Notes under the pieces: model-generated | Seen by the model: only the letters and a program-made list of their open reading frames with translations | Told to the model about the DNA's origin: nothing | The model's database searches: none | Origin: Pseudomonas putida | GTDB taxonomy: Bacteria > Pseudomonadota > Gammaproteobacteria > Pseudomonadales > Pseudomonadaceae | Assembly: GCF_005080685.1 (NCBI RefSeq) | Contig: NZ_CP039371.1 | Span: forward strand, 6,324,001-6,388,000 | DNA: 64,000 nt | Reading direction: 5' to 3' | Made by a program: the position numbers and the translations under genes | Part shown: in pieces, positions 1 to 9,021 of the stretch | Layout of the letters: each line of letters begins with the position of its first letter | Numbering within the stretch: the first letter of the stretch is position 1

Positions 1-8
1 GCATCCAC

Positions 9-338
9 TCAGATAGGGCGGCTGCCGTATTTGTTGTCCGGCTTCTTGGGCGGGTCGGCGACCACGTTGGCCTCGACTTCCTGAACCTTGCCGCCACGGG
101 CCAGGAACTCTTCCATGGCCTTGGCCAGGGCGTCACGCTCCTTCTGCTTGGCTTCCATGCTCGGCATCTCGTCTACCGAGACCGCCGCCTTGGATTTGCC
201 CTTGGCAGCCGGGGCGGGGCTGCTGTCGTCGTCGCCAGCGTCTTCGACGCTGTCGTCAGCGGCGGCTTCGAGGCCTTCATCACCCTCGTCTTCGTCGCCT
301 ACTTCGAGGTCATCATTTTCCAGATCGTCGTCGCTCAT
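9..338 (-). CDS. sutA: SutA, RNA polymerase-binding regulator of slow-growth transcription
   Basis: The 109-residue product has the SutA layout. A very acidic, probably disordered N-terminal third (about residues 1-40, rich in D/E) is followed by an alanine/lysine linker. The conserved C-terminal half contains KQKERDALAKAMEEFLARGG and ends in DNKYGSRPI. In P. aeruginosa SutA binds the beta subunit of RNA polymerase and raises transcription of rRNA and housekeeping genes in slow-growing cells; that role is inferred here from similarity. It sits alone, convergent to nothing in the window. A weak purine-rich ribosome site (GAGGT) precedes the ATG. The gene is complete, with 8 bases of window beyond its stop. 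Confidence 0.9.
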   Translation of the reverse strand: MSDDDLENDDLEVGDEDEGDEGLEAAADDSVEDAGDDDSSPAPAAKGKSKAAVSVDEMPSMEAKQKERDALAKAMEEFLARGGKVQEVEANVVADPPKKPDNKYGSRPI

Positions 339-721
339 GTTCTACCTCATGACTTGCGAAAAGCAGGTTAGTTATAGACCAGTGGTGCCGTAGACCGGCG
401 ACCACCAGTGAAAATTCAACTGGCCGTGGGTTAGGCCACTGCCCTTGAGCTGCGCTCCTGGTGGGAGCTGCCGCCCTGCAGGCCCTGCTCCTGGCAGAGC
501 CTGACGAAATCCTTGATACCTTGCTGGCCACGCGCCATTGGCAAGCCTAGCAAAGGCTGGCGAAGCGTGTGGACTGCTTCTCAAACACCTTCGGCGCGCA
601 TTCTAGCGCGCTTGCAGAAAAAGCAAAGCTCCATAAAGGCGCCAATAGTTGTAAGTTTTCAACCTACGTCACGAACAGATGTGATCAACCGTTTGCGCGT
701 CGGCAAAAGGCGAATTTCAGG
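339..721. other. Intergenic region between sutA and the amtB terminator
   Basis: About 380 bases upstream of sutA and downstream of amtB. It must hold the sutA promoter, but I cannot pick a convincing -35/-10 pair; TATAAC near 373-378 on the minus strand is a possible -10. Short open frames exist on both strands but none has a ribosome site or a recognisable product. Confidence 0.5.
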
Positions 722-755
722 CAAAAAAATGCCCGGCGAACCGGGCAAGTTTTTC
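722..755 (-). terminator. Intrinsic terminator of glnK-amtB
   Basis: A perfect 6-bp GC stem (GCCCGG at 731-736, CCGGGC at 741-746) with a CGAA loop lies just past the amtB stop. It is followed in the minus direction by seven T residues (the A-run at 723-729). A short T-run on the other side could make it work in both directions. Confidence 0.85.
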
Positions 756-766
756 CAGCGTCGCAG

Positions 767-2098
767 TTACAGGTTGTAGCCGCGTTCGTTGTGTTGAGCC
801 AGGTCGAGGCCGACCGACTCTTCTTCTTCGTTGACCCGCAGGCCCATCACCACGTCCAGCACCTTGAGAATCACGTAGGTGACGATGGCGGTGTAGACCA
901 CGGTGAAGATCACGCCCTTGGCCTGGATCCAGACCTGTGCACCGATATCGGTGACCGCGCCGAAGCCGCCCAGGGCGGGAGCTGCGAACACACCGGTGAG
1001 GATCGCGCCGATGATGCCGCCGATACCGTGTACGCCGAAGGCGTCCAGCGAGTCGTCATAGCCGAGCTTGCGCTTGAGGGTGGTGGCGCAGAAGTAGCAG
1101 ACCACACCCGAGACCAGGCCGATCACCAGGGCGCCCATCGGGCCGACGGTGCCGGCTGCCGGGGTGATGGCGACGAGGCCGGCGACCACACCCGAGGCGA
1201 TGCCCAGGGCGCTTGGTTTGCCGTGGCCGATCCACTCGGCGAACATCCAGCCCAGCGCGGCGGCAGCGGTGGCGATCTGGGTGACCAGCATGGCCATGCC
1301 CGCGGTGCCATTGGCGGCAGCGGCGGAACCTGCGTTGAAGCCGAACCAGCCGATCCACAGCATGGCTGCGCCCATCAGGGTGTAGCCCAGGTTGTGCGGC
1401 GCCATCGGGGTGGTCGGGTAGCCTTTGCGCTTGCCCAGCACCAGGCAGCAGACCAGGCCCGCAATACCGGCGTTGATGTGCACCACGGTGCCGCCGGCGA
1501 AGTCGAGCACGCCCCAGTCCCACATCAGTGCACCGTCACCGCTCCAGACCATGTGCGCGATCGGCGCATAGACCAGGGTGAACCAGATACCCATGAACAC
1601 CAGCATGGCGGAGAACTTCATGCGCTCGGCGAAGGCACCGACGATCAGCGCCGGGGTGATGATGGCGAAGGTCATCTGGAAGGTGATGAACACAGCCTCC
1701 GGGAACAGCGCGGCGGCGGAGGTCAGGCTGTCAGGGGTGACACCACTGAGGAAGGCCTTGGAGAAGCCGCCGACGAAGGAATTGAAGTTGAGCACGCCTT
1801 TTTCCATACCGGTGGTATCGAAGGCCATGCTGTAGCCGTAGACCATCCACAGGATGCTCATCAGACCGGTGATGGCGAAGCACTGCATCATCACCGACAG
1901 CACGTTCTTGGAACGCACCATGCCGCCGTAGAACAGCGCAAGACCCGGAATGGTCATGAACAGCACCAGCGCAGTTGCAGTCAGCATCCAGGCGGTGTCG
2001 CCGGAGTTCAGCACTGGGGCAGCTTCGTCTGCCAGGGCGAGCCCAGGCATTACGAGGGACAATAGGGCTCCTAGCCCTGCGATCTTACGCAGAGTCAT
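767..2098 (-). CDS. amtB: Ammonium transporter AmtB
   Basis: Inner-membrane ammonium/ammonia channel of 443 residues, usual for the Amt/Mep/Rh family. A cleavable signal peptide (residues about 1-23, ending GLALADEA) precedes eleven predicted membrane helices. The two pore histidines are visible in GGTVVHINAG and AFGVHGIGG. It follows glnK by 47 bases on the same strand, so the two form the classic glnK-amtB operon; GlnK plugs the channel when nitrogen is plentiful. The nearby sigma-54 promoter upstream of glnK should drive both. A strong terminator follows the stop. Confidence 0.97.
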   Translation of the reverse strand: MTLRKIAGLGALLSLVMPGLALADEAAPVLNSGDTAWMLTATALVLFMTIPGLALFYGGMVRSKNVLSVMMQCFAITGLMSILWMVYGYSMAFDTTGMEKGVLNFNSFVGGFSKAFLSGVTPDSLTSAAALFPEAVFITFQMTFAIITPALIVGAFAERMKFSAMLVFMGIWFTLVYAPIAHMVWSGDGALMWDWGVLDFAGGTVVHINAGIAGLVCCLVLGKRKGYPTTPMAPHNLGYTLMGAAMLWIGWFGFNAGSAAAANGTAGMAMLVTQIATAAAALGWMFAEWIGHGKPSALGIASGVVAGLVAITPAAGTVGPMGALVIGLVSGVVCYFCATTLKRKLGYDDSLDAFGVHGIGGIIGAILTGVFAAPALGGFGAVTDIGAQVWIQAKGVIFTVVYTAIVTYVILKVLDVVMGLRVNEEEESVGLDLAQHNERGYNL

Positions 2099-2145
2099 GT
2101 TGTTTTCTCCTGGGGCGTTGGGTTTGGTGAGGCTTTTGTTGTCGC

Positions 2146-3134
<989 letters not shown>

Positions 3135-3146
3135 CCCCCGCCACAC

Positions 3147-3590
3147 ATGGCGTGTTTCGCCAAGAACGTCAGTGCACGCAACGTTTTCGAAGGCACGGTC
3201 ACCAGCGTCCAACCCGGCGCGGTCAATGCCGAGGTGGAGCTGACGTTGGGCGGCGGCGAGAAACGGGTGGCGGTCGTCACCATGGCCAGCCTGCACAACC
3301 TCAACATCAACGTCGGCAACGAGGCCGTGGCCCTGGTCAAGGCTCCCTGGGTGGTGCTGCTGACCGACGCTGCCGGCTACAAGCTCTCGGCGCGCAACGC
3401 CCTCGCAGGCGAAGTGGTGCGCGCAGGTGATGGCGCGGTGAACGCCGACGTGGTGCTCAAGCTGGCCGGCGGCACCGAGGTATACGCCATCGTCACCCGC
3501 GAAGCCGTGCAGGAGCTGGGCCTGGCGCCGGGGGGCAAGGCTACTGCGTTGATCAAGGCCTCGCATATCATTCGAGGCGCCAAGGCCTGA
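3147..3590 (+). CDS. Di-TOBE (molbindin-like) oxyanion-binding protein
   Basis: The 147 residues hold two tandem copies of a TOBE/Mop domain, at about 9-72 and 80-145. Both repeat the pattern SARN-EG-V, A-VNA-V-L-GG, V-T-----LG/NV, A-ALVKA/LIKA. Proteins of this type bind molybdate or tungstate as small cytoplasmic stores or sensors; which ligand is bound here cannot be told. No DNA-binding domain is present, so it is not ModE. The ATG lies 12 bases past ubiK with a poor ribosome site, and a GTG five bases on is out of frame, so translation may be coupled or the true start may differ. Confidence 0.8.
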   Translation: MACFAKNVSARNVFEGTVTSVQPGAVNAEVELTLGGGEKRVAVVTMASLHNLNINVGNEAVALVKAPWVVLLTDAAGYKLSARNALAGEVVRAGDGAVNADVVLKLAGGTEVYAIVTREAVQELGLAPGGKATALIKASHIIRGAKA

Positions 3591-3743
3591 GCCTGTTGGC
3601 GAGGGATCAGCCCAGCTGACCAGGACCGCCTGCATGCCTGCAAAACGTTGACGCACTCTTCTGCCGGCCCCCCAGCAGCCGGCAACTAAGCTTGGGAGCA
3701 AGCCGCAGGAAGCGGTGCCCCCAACAGCGACAACGGAGCGTCC

Positions 3744-5231
3744 ATGTCCCTCGCCCTCGTCCACAGCCGCGCCCAGGTAGGCGTGCAGGCGCCGGCTGTC
3801 AGCGTCGAAACCCACCTGGCCAACGGCCTGCCCCACCTCACCCTGGTGGGTTTACCGGAAACCACGGTCAAGGAAAGCAAGGACCGGGTGCGCAGCGCCA
3901 TCGTCAACTCAAGCCTGAACTACCCCGCCCGGCGCATTACCCAGAACCTCGCCCCCGCCGACCTGCCGAAGGACGGCGGGCGCTACGACCTGGCCATCGC
4001 CCTGGGCATTCTTGCGGCAAGCGGCCAGGTGCCGGTGGCCAGCCTGGCCGACCTCGAATGCCTCGGCGAGCTGGCGCTGTCCGGCAAGCTGCGGCCAGTC
4101 CAGGGCGTGCTCCCCGCCGCATTGGCGGCGCGGGAGGCCGGGCGCGCCCTGGTGGTGCCCACGGAAAACGCCGAGGAAGCGAGCCTGGCCGGTGGGCTGG
4201 TGGTCTATGCCGTGGGCCACTTGCTGGAGCTGGTGGCCCACCTTAACGGCCAGGTGCCGCTGGCGCCCTATGCTGCCAACGGCCTGCTGCTGCAACAACG
4301 GCCCTATCCCGACCTCAGCGAGGTACAGGGCCAGGTAGCCGCCAAGCGTGCGCTGCTGCTGGCTGCAGCGGGAGCACACAACCTGTTGTTCACCGGGCCA
4401 CCGGGCACCGGCAAGACCTTGCTGGCCAGCCGGCTGCCGGGGTTGTTGCCGCCGCTGGACGAACACGAGGCATTGGAAGTCGCGGCCATCCGCTCGGTGT
4501 GCGGTGGCGCGCCGTTGCGAAGCTGGCCGCAGCGGCCGTTTCGTCACCCTCATCATTCGGCGTCGGGGCCTGCACTGGTGGGCGGCAGCAGCCGACCGCA
4601 ACCCGGCGAGATCACCCTCGCCCACCATGGCGTGCTGTTTCTCGACGAACTGCCCGAGTTCGAAAGGCGCGTGCTTGAGGTGCTGCGTGAGCCCATGGAA
4701 TCGGGTGAGATCGTTATCGCCAGGGCTCGCGACAAGGTGCGCTTCCCGGCCCGCTTCCAGCTGGTGGCGGCGATGAACCCCTGCCCCTGCGGCTACCTGG
4801 GCGATCCCTCCGGGCGCTGCCGCTGCAGCCCCGAACAAATCCAGCGCTATCGCAACAAGCTGTCCGGCCCGCTGCTCGACCGCATCGACCTGCACCTGAC
4901 CGTCGCCCGCGAAAGCACGACCCTGGCCTGCGCGCCCAGTGGCGATACCAGCGCCGCCGTCGGCGCCCGGGTCGCCGAGGCACGAGAGCTGCAGCAGCGC
5001 CGCCAGGGCTGCGCCAATGCCTTCCTCGACCTGCACGGCCTGCGCCGGCACTGCGCCCTGGAGCAAGCCGACCAGGCTTGGCTGGAAAGTGCCTGCGAGC
5101 GCCTGACGCTATCCCTGCGCGCCGCTCATCGGTTGCTCAAGGTGGCGCGAACGCTCGCCGACCTGGAAGGCGCACCTTCTATAGCCCGAGCACATCTGGC
5201 AGAAGCCCTGCAGTACCGGCCTGGTAGCTGA
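3744..5231 (+). CDS. comM: YifB/ComM family Mg-chelatase-like AAA+ ATPase
   Basis: A 495-residue ComM-family protein. Residues about 20-140 form the N-terminal Lon-protease-like/ChlI domain. The AAA+ core follows, with Walker A GPPGTGKT at 218-225, Walker B GVLFLDEL, the cysteine pair in NPCPCGYLGD, and arginine-finger region GPLLDRIDLH. A C-terminal Mg_chelatase_C lid ends the protein. In Vibrio, ComM is a hexameric helicase that drives branch migration during natural transformation; in pseudomonads its role is less clear. It is monocistronic, with a GGAG ribosome site 7 bases before the ATG. Confidence 0.92.
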   Translation: MSLALVHSRAQVGVQAPAVSVETHLANGLPHLTLVGLPETTVKESKDRVRSAIVNSSLNYPARRITQNLAPADLPKDGGRYDLAIALGILAASGQVPVASLADLECLGELALSGKLRPVQGVLPAALAAREAGRALVVPTENAEEASLAGGLVVYAVGHLLELVAHLNGQVPLAPYAANGLLLQQRPYPDLSEVQGQVAAKRALLLAAAGAHNLLFTGPPGTGKTLLASRLPGLLPPLDEHEALEVAAIRSVCGGAPLRSWPQRPFRHPHHSASGPALVGGSSRPQPGEITLAHHGVLFLDELPEFERRVLEVLREPMESGEIVIARARDKVRFPARFQLVAAMNPCPCGYLGDPSGRCRCSPEQIQRYRNKLSGPLLDRIDLHLTVARESTTLACAPSGDTSAAVGARVAEARELQQRRQGCANAFLDLHGLRRHCALEQADQAWLESACERLTLSLRAAHRLLKVARTLADLEGAPSIARAHLAEALQYRPGS

Positions 5232-5383
5232 ACGAAAACGCGATGGCACTGCCTGGCCAAACGTAATGCCGGCCTGCCGAGAAATATTTTGTCACAACCC
5301 GCAACAAATATTGGTTGTACGATGTCCTACCTACCGTGTTCGACTACGCCTCGATCTCACAAAAACAACAATGGAGACACCCG

Positions 5384-6685
5384 ATGTCGAGTATTCCTTC
5401 GGTCGAGGGCAGTGCTGCCGCACGCTCTCAAAACCGCTTCGTGCGGCTGGTAAAACTGCTTGGCCCAGGCATCATCGCGGTGCTCTCGTGGCTAGGCGCA
5501 GGTGATCTGATCACCTCGTCGGTGGCGGGCGCCAACTACGGCTACGCCATGATGTGGGTACTGGCGGTCTCGCTGCTGCTGCGTTACCTGATCGTCAACA
5601 TCATTGCCCGCTTCCAGCTGTGCAACAACCAGGGCATGACCATCCTCCAGGGCTATGCCCAACTGCACCCGGTATTCGCCTGGTTCCTGCTGGCCTACGC
5701 GCTGCTGATGGGCCACCTGATGAATGCCTACATGATCAAGGGCGCCGGCGAGGCGTTGGCGATGCTGTTGCGCATCGATTATCCGCTGCTGTGTTCCACC
5801 GCCGTGGTGTTGGCGGTGTGGCTGCTGGTGGGGCGCAACATCTACTCGATGATCGAGGGCGTGATGAAGGCCCTGTTGGCGATCATGACCCTGGCCTTCC
5901 TGGCCCTGGCGGTGATGTCCGGCCCGGACGTGGCCGGCATCGTCAAAGGCACCATCGGTTTCAGCATCCCGCCCGACGAGGGCGTGCATGGCGCGCTGCT
6001 GGTGGCGGTATCGGTGATCGGCGCGGTGGCAGGCTCGGTGGCCAACTTCGTGCACCCCTACGTGATGCGTGAAAAAGGCTGGGTCGGCCCACAGCACAAG
6101 CGCATCCAGCGTAACGATCTGCTGTTCGCGGTGTTCGTCGGCATCGTCATCAACCTGGCTATCTGGATCGTCGGCGCGGAAATCCTGCGCCCCAACGGCA
6201 TCGAAGTGAACACCCTCGGCGACCTGGGCAAGGCGCTGGAAATGTACTTCGGCTCGATCGGCTGGTACGTGTTCTTCATCGGCGTGTTCGCCACCCTGTT
6301 CGCCAGCATCTCTGGCAAGACCACCGCCTTCCCGATGCTGATCACCGACGCCTTCCAGCATGTGCGCCCGGAGCGCCGCGAACGCTATGGCAAGGAGTTC
6401 CACCGCGACCCGATGCACAAGTGGTTCATGCTGTTCATCCTGGTGACGCCACTGATCTGGTCGGTGCCCGGCATGCCTGACTTCGTGACCCTGACCATCG
6501 GTGTGAACGCCTTGAACATCATCGGCCTGCCGGTGATTTCGCTGGGGCTGCTGATCATGTCCAACCAGAAGTCGCTGCTCAAAAAGGAGTATCGCAACAA
6601 CCTGTTCGAGAACATCGCCCTGGCCTTTGCCACCGGCCTTGCGCTGTGGGTCGCGTTCCAGCTGGGCATGGAGCTGCTTGCCTGA
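5384..6685 (+). CDS. Divergent NRAMP-family transporter lacking the DPGN metal motif
   Basis: A 433-residue membrane protein with about eleven hydrophobic helices, alignable with NRAMP/MntH transporters from the first helix (LLGPGIIAVLSWLGAGD). Where NRAMPs have DPGN in helix 1 this protein has GAGD (residues 38-41). The helix-6 region reads GSVANFVHPYVM, without the usual methionine of the MPHN motif, so the transported ion is uncertain. The start at 5384 is preferred because GGAGA lies 8 bases upstream; an in-frame ATG at 5315 has no ribosome site. TTGGTTGTACGATGTCC (5311-5327) could be a GntR-type operator, but this is weak. Confidence 0.8.
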   Translation: MSSIPSVEGSAAARSQNRFVRLVKLLGPGIIAVLSWLGAGDLITSSVAGANYGYAMMWVLAVSLLLRYLIVNIIARFQLCNNQGMTILQGYAQLHPVFAWFLLAYALLMGHLMNAYMIKGAGEALAMLLRIDYPLLCSTAVVLAVWLLVGRNIYSMIEGVMKALLAIMTLAFLALAVMSGPDVAGIVKGTIGFSIPPDEGVHGALLVAVSVIGAVAGSVANFVHPYVMREKGWVGPQHKRIQRNDLLFAVFVGIVINLAIWIVGAEILRPNGIEVNTLGDLGKALEMYFGSIGWYVFFIGVFATLFASISGKTTAFPMLITDAFQHVRPERRERYGKEFHRDPMHKWFMLFILVTPLIWSVPGMPDFVTLTIGVNALNIIGLPVISLGLLIMSNQKSLLKKEYRNNLFENIALAFATGLALWVAFQLGMELLA

Positions 6686-6705
6686 GTCCGACCTGAACCA
6701 GCATC

Positions 6706-6728
6706 GCCGGCAAGCCCAGCTTGCCGGC
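6706..6728. terminator. REP-like hairpin between convergent genes
   Basis: A 9-bp perfect stem, GCCGGCAAG (6706-6714) and CTTGCCGGC (6720-6728), sits between the NRAMP-like gene and the facing winged-helix gene. It lacks a T-run but resembles the REP stems elsewhere in the window and could act as a weak bidirectional terminator. Confidence 0.55.
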
Positions 6729-6738
6729 ATCACGCCGG

Positions 6739-7167
6739 CTACTCGATCTGACAGGAAGCCAGCAGCTCCAGCAATACGCGCGCCTGGAGCGTGGTGACGA
6801 GCTCCCTGTCGCGCACCTTGATCGTGACTTCCACGGTGGCGTCATCCTCAACTGCCACGCCTTGGATGGGGGGCTCCAGCGCCACCGTGCGCGCCAGGCG
6901 ATAGCCGCGCCGCGCCACCGTCTGGATGAAGCCACGATCACCAAAGGCCTTGCGCAGCGACGACACCTGCACCTGCAGGTTGTTGTCCTCGACCACGGTG
7001 CCGGCCCACACTTCGCGCAGCAGCTGCTCCTTGCCGACCACCTGGCCTTTGGCCCGGATCAACGCCGCCAACACTTCGAAGGCCCTTCCGCCAAGCGCCA
7101 CGGGCTGGCCATCGAGAAAGGCTTCGCGGCGCTCCAGCGACACCCGGACATTGCCTGATCCGATCAT
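6739..7167 (-). CDS. Winged-helix (OmpR/CadC-type) DNA-binding protein
   Basis: A 142-residue protein with a trans_reg_C winged-helix domain at residues about 5-95. Typical segments are ALGGRAFEVLAALI, KEQLLREVWAG, NNLQVQVSSLRKAFG and the wing IQTVARRGYRL. There is no receiver domain and no membrane segment, so it is neither a classical response regulator nor a ToxR/CadC sensor. The C-terminal 45 residues are unrecognised. The ATG at 7167 follows a GGAAGG site by 10 bases. It may act with the adjacent AraC-type gene, which is on the same strand 179 bases upstream. Targets are unknown. Confidence 0.72.
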   Translation of the reverse strand: MIGSGNVRVSLERREAFLDGQPVALGGRAFEVLAALIRAKGQVVGKEQLLREVWAGTVVEDNNLQVQVSSLRKAFGDRGFIQTVARRGYRLARTVALEPPIQGVAVEDDATVEVTIKVRDRELVTTLQARVLLELLASCQIE

Positions 7168-7346
7168 GCTTTTCACACCTTCCAGGTTGGCACCCCCACA
7201 GCGTCGGGCTGCTCTACTGCGGGCTTCATGGCCTACGAGTATACGCAGCAGCGCTCGCTGCCCAGCCCAGGCGCGGACGGCTTGGCAGAATCGGGAACCA
7301 TCTTGACCGTTCTCGGCACCCGTCCTCGTACAACCCCTGCAAGCGC

Positions 7347-7712
7347 TCAGACGCTGGCGCGTGCGGCCAGGCGCCAGGCCTTGGGTGGCTGGCCAACCAG
7401 GCGGCTGAAGGCGCGGGTGAAATGGGCCTGATCGCAAAATCCGCATTCCAGGCCAACATCGGTGAGCGGTGCATCGGTGGCCAGCAGGCGCTTGGCTTTT
7501 TCCATCCGCGCCAATAGCCGCCAGGCTTGCGGCGACAGCCCGGTCGCCACCTTGAACGCACGCGAGAAATGGCTGCGGGTGAGGTTGCACAGGGCGGCAA
7601 TCTCGATGATCGAAAAACCGTTGTGGAGCATCAGTTCCTTGGCCCGCCGCAGCCGCACAGGGGTGAGTCCGCCAGGGCTGGGCGTGCGTTCCCGGGCCGT
7701 ACCTGTGGTCAT
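7347..7712 (-). CDS. Short AraC-family regulator (DNA-binding domain only)
   Basis: The 121 residues are almost entirely an AraC/XylS two-helix-turn-helix domain (SIIEIAALCNLTRSHFSRAF and LTDVGLECGFCDQAHFTRAF). No N-terminal effector domain is present, so it probably acts constitutively or with a partner. Such stand-alone domains resemble MarA/SoxS in size. It is divergent from the GlxA-family gene that starts 160 bases away, and upstream of the winged-helix gene on its own strand. Targets cannot be deduced. Confidence 0.78.
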   Translation of the reverse strand: MTTGTARERTPSPGGLTPVRLRRAKELMLHNGFSIIEIAALCNLTRSHFSRAFKVATGLSPQAWRLLARMEKAKRLLATDAPLTDVGLECGFCDQAHFTRAFSRLVGQPPKAWRLAARASV

Positions 7713-7872
7713 CGCGGTCCTCCTGTGGAATGCCCGAAGTCTGCCGCGCAGGCGATGACGAAGTCCTGAGCCAAAGCTGAAAAGTTCTTAATTGCGATGG
7801 ACTGTGCCGTAAGATGTCTGACGTGTTCCGCTTCAGGCCGCGGCAGCGGCCCAGACCAGGGCGAGAGAAGTT

Positions 7873-8847
7873 ATGCAGGAGAGTCGCGCACATCGCACCG
7901 TGGCCATGGTGTTGTTCAACGATGTGCTGTTGCTGGATGTGACCGGGCCGATGGACGCCTTCGCCATCGCCAACCGCTTTTTGCCGCCCGAGCGCCAGTA
8001 CCGCCTGGTTTCGGTGGCAGACGGTGCCGAGGCGGTGCGCAGTTCATGCGGGCTGAAGGTGTTGGCAGACCTGTGCTTGAGCGAATTGCCCACGGCCGTC
8101 GACCTGCTGCTGGTGCCAGGCGGGCCAGGCGCGTATGACGTCGCCCTGCCGGCGCTGGAAAACTGGCTCGGCCCAGCGGCGCGCTCGGCCAAACGGTTCG
8201 GCGCCATTTGTACCGGGGTGTTCCTGCTTGGCCGGGCCGGGTTGCTGGCGGGTTACCGTTGCACCACGCACTGGAATTACGTGCAGCGGCTGGCCAGTAG
8301 CTTCCCCCAGGCGAAGGTCGAGACCGAGCAGATCTACGTGGTGGACCGCAACCTGATCACCTCCGGCGGCATTACCGCAGGCATCGACCTGGCGCTGGCC
8401 GTGGTTGCCGAAGATCACGGCAAGTCCCTCGCTCTGGAAGTGGCCAAGGTGCTGCTGGTCGCCCGCCACCGTCAGGGTGGTCAGACGCCGTACGGCCCGC
8501 TGCTGGCCGCGGTGCCACGCGATGGCTCGCCGGTGGCGCGGGTGCAGGCCTACATCGTCGACCACATCGACCAGGCCTTCACCGTGCAGAAGATGGCCGA
8601 TCTGGTCGCGATGAGCAGCCGCAATTTCGCCCGGATCTTCCAGCGTGAGGTTGGCATCACGCCGTTGCAGTACTTGCAGAACGCCCGCATCGACCAGGCA
8701 CGCAGGCTGCTCGAAGGCAGCGATTTGCCCTTGAAGGTGGTGGCGGCGCAATGTGGGTTTGGTAGCGATCGGCACATGCGCAAGGTGTTCTGCGAGCGAA
8801 TCGGCATGACGCCGGCGCAATACCGTGCCCAATTTGGCGGAGCCTGA
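7873..8847 (+). CDS. GlxA-family AraC-type transcriptional regulator
   Basis: A 324-residue two-domain regulator. The N-terminal DJ-1/PfpI class-I amidotransferase-like domain spans about residues 12-190, with the cysteine elbow AICTGVFLLG and a following TTHWNY. The C-terminal AraC helix-turn-helix domain spans about 220-320 (MADLVAMSSRNFARIFQREVG and LKVVAAQCGFGSDRHMRKVF). Pseudomonas relatives control carnitine, glycine betaine, arginine or choline use. The ligand here is unknown and no obvious target operon adjoins. A REP element follows the stop. Confidence 0.9.
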   Translation: MQESRAHRTVAMVLFNDVLLLDVTGPMDAFAIANRFLPPERQYRLVSVADGAEAVRSSCGLKVLADLCLSELPTAVDLLLVPGGPGAYDVALPALENWLGPAARSAKRFGAICTGVFLLGRAGLLAGYRCTTHWNYVQRLASSFPQAKVETEQIYVVDRNLITSGGITAGIDLALAVVAEDHGKSLALEVAKVLLVARHRQGGQTPYGPLLAAVPRDGSPVARVQAYIVDHIDQAFTVQKMADLVAMSSRNFARIFQREVGITPLQYLQNARIDQARRLLEGSDLPLKVVAAQCGFGSDRHMRKVFCERIGMTPAQYRAQFGGA

Positions 8848-8861
8848 ACGCTCTGCTATCC

Positions 8862-8889
8862 CTGTAGGAGCCGGCTTGCCGGCGATAGC
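8862..8889 (+). repeat. REP element (GCCGGC class)
   Basis: Single REP with head CTGTAGGAGC and stem CCGGCTTGCCGGCGA, between the GlxA-family gene and the antiporter gene. Same class as those at 16921, 23311 and 60901. Confidence 0.8.
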
Positions 8890-9021
8890 GCCAGCCCAAC
8901 TGTCACTTGAAACAGGACAATATTTCTCCCGATCAGCAGATTGTCTGTTCCATCTCCATTCCCCAGAATTGTCCGTCAAACTGTTCAAACGCTGCCCCGG
9001 CAGCTCATGGAGTACGAGCCA

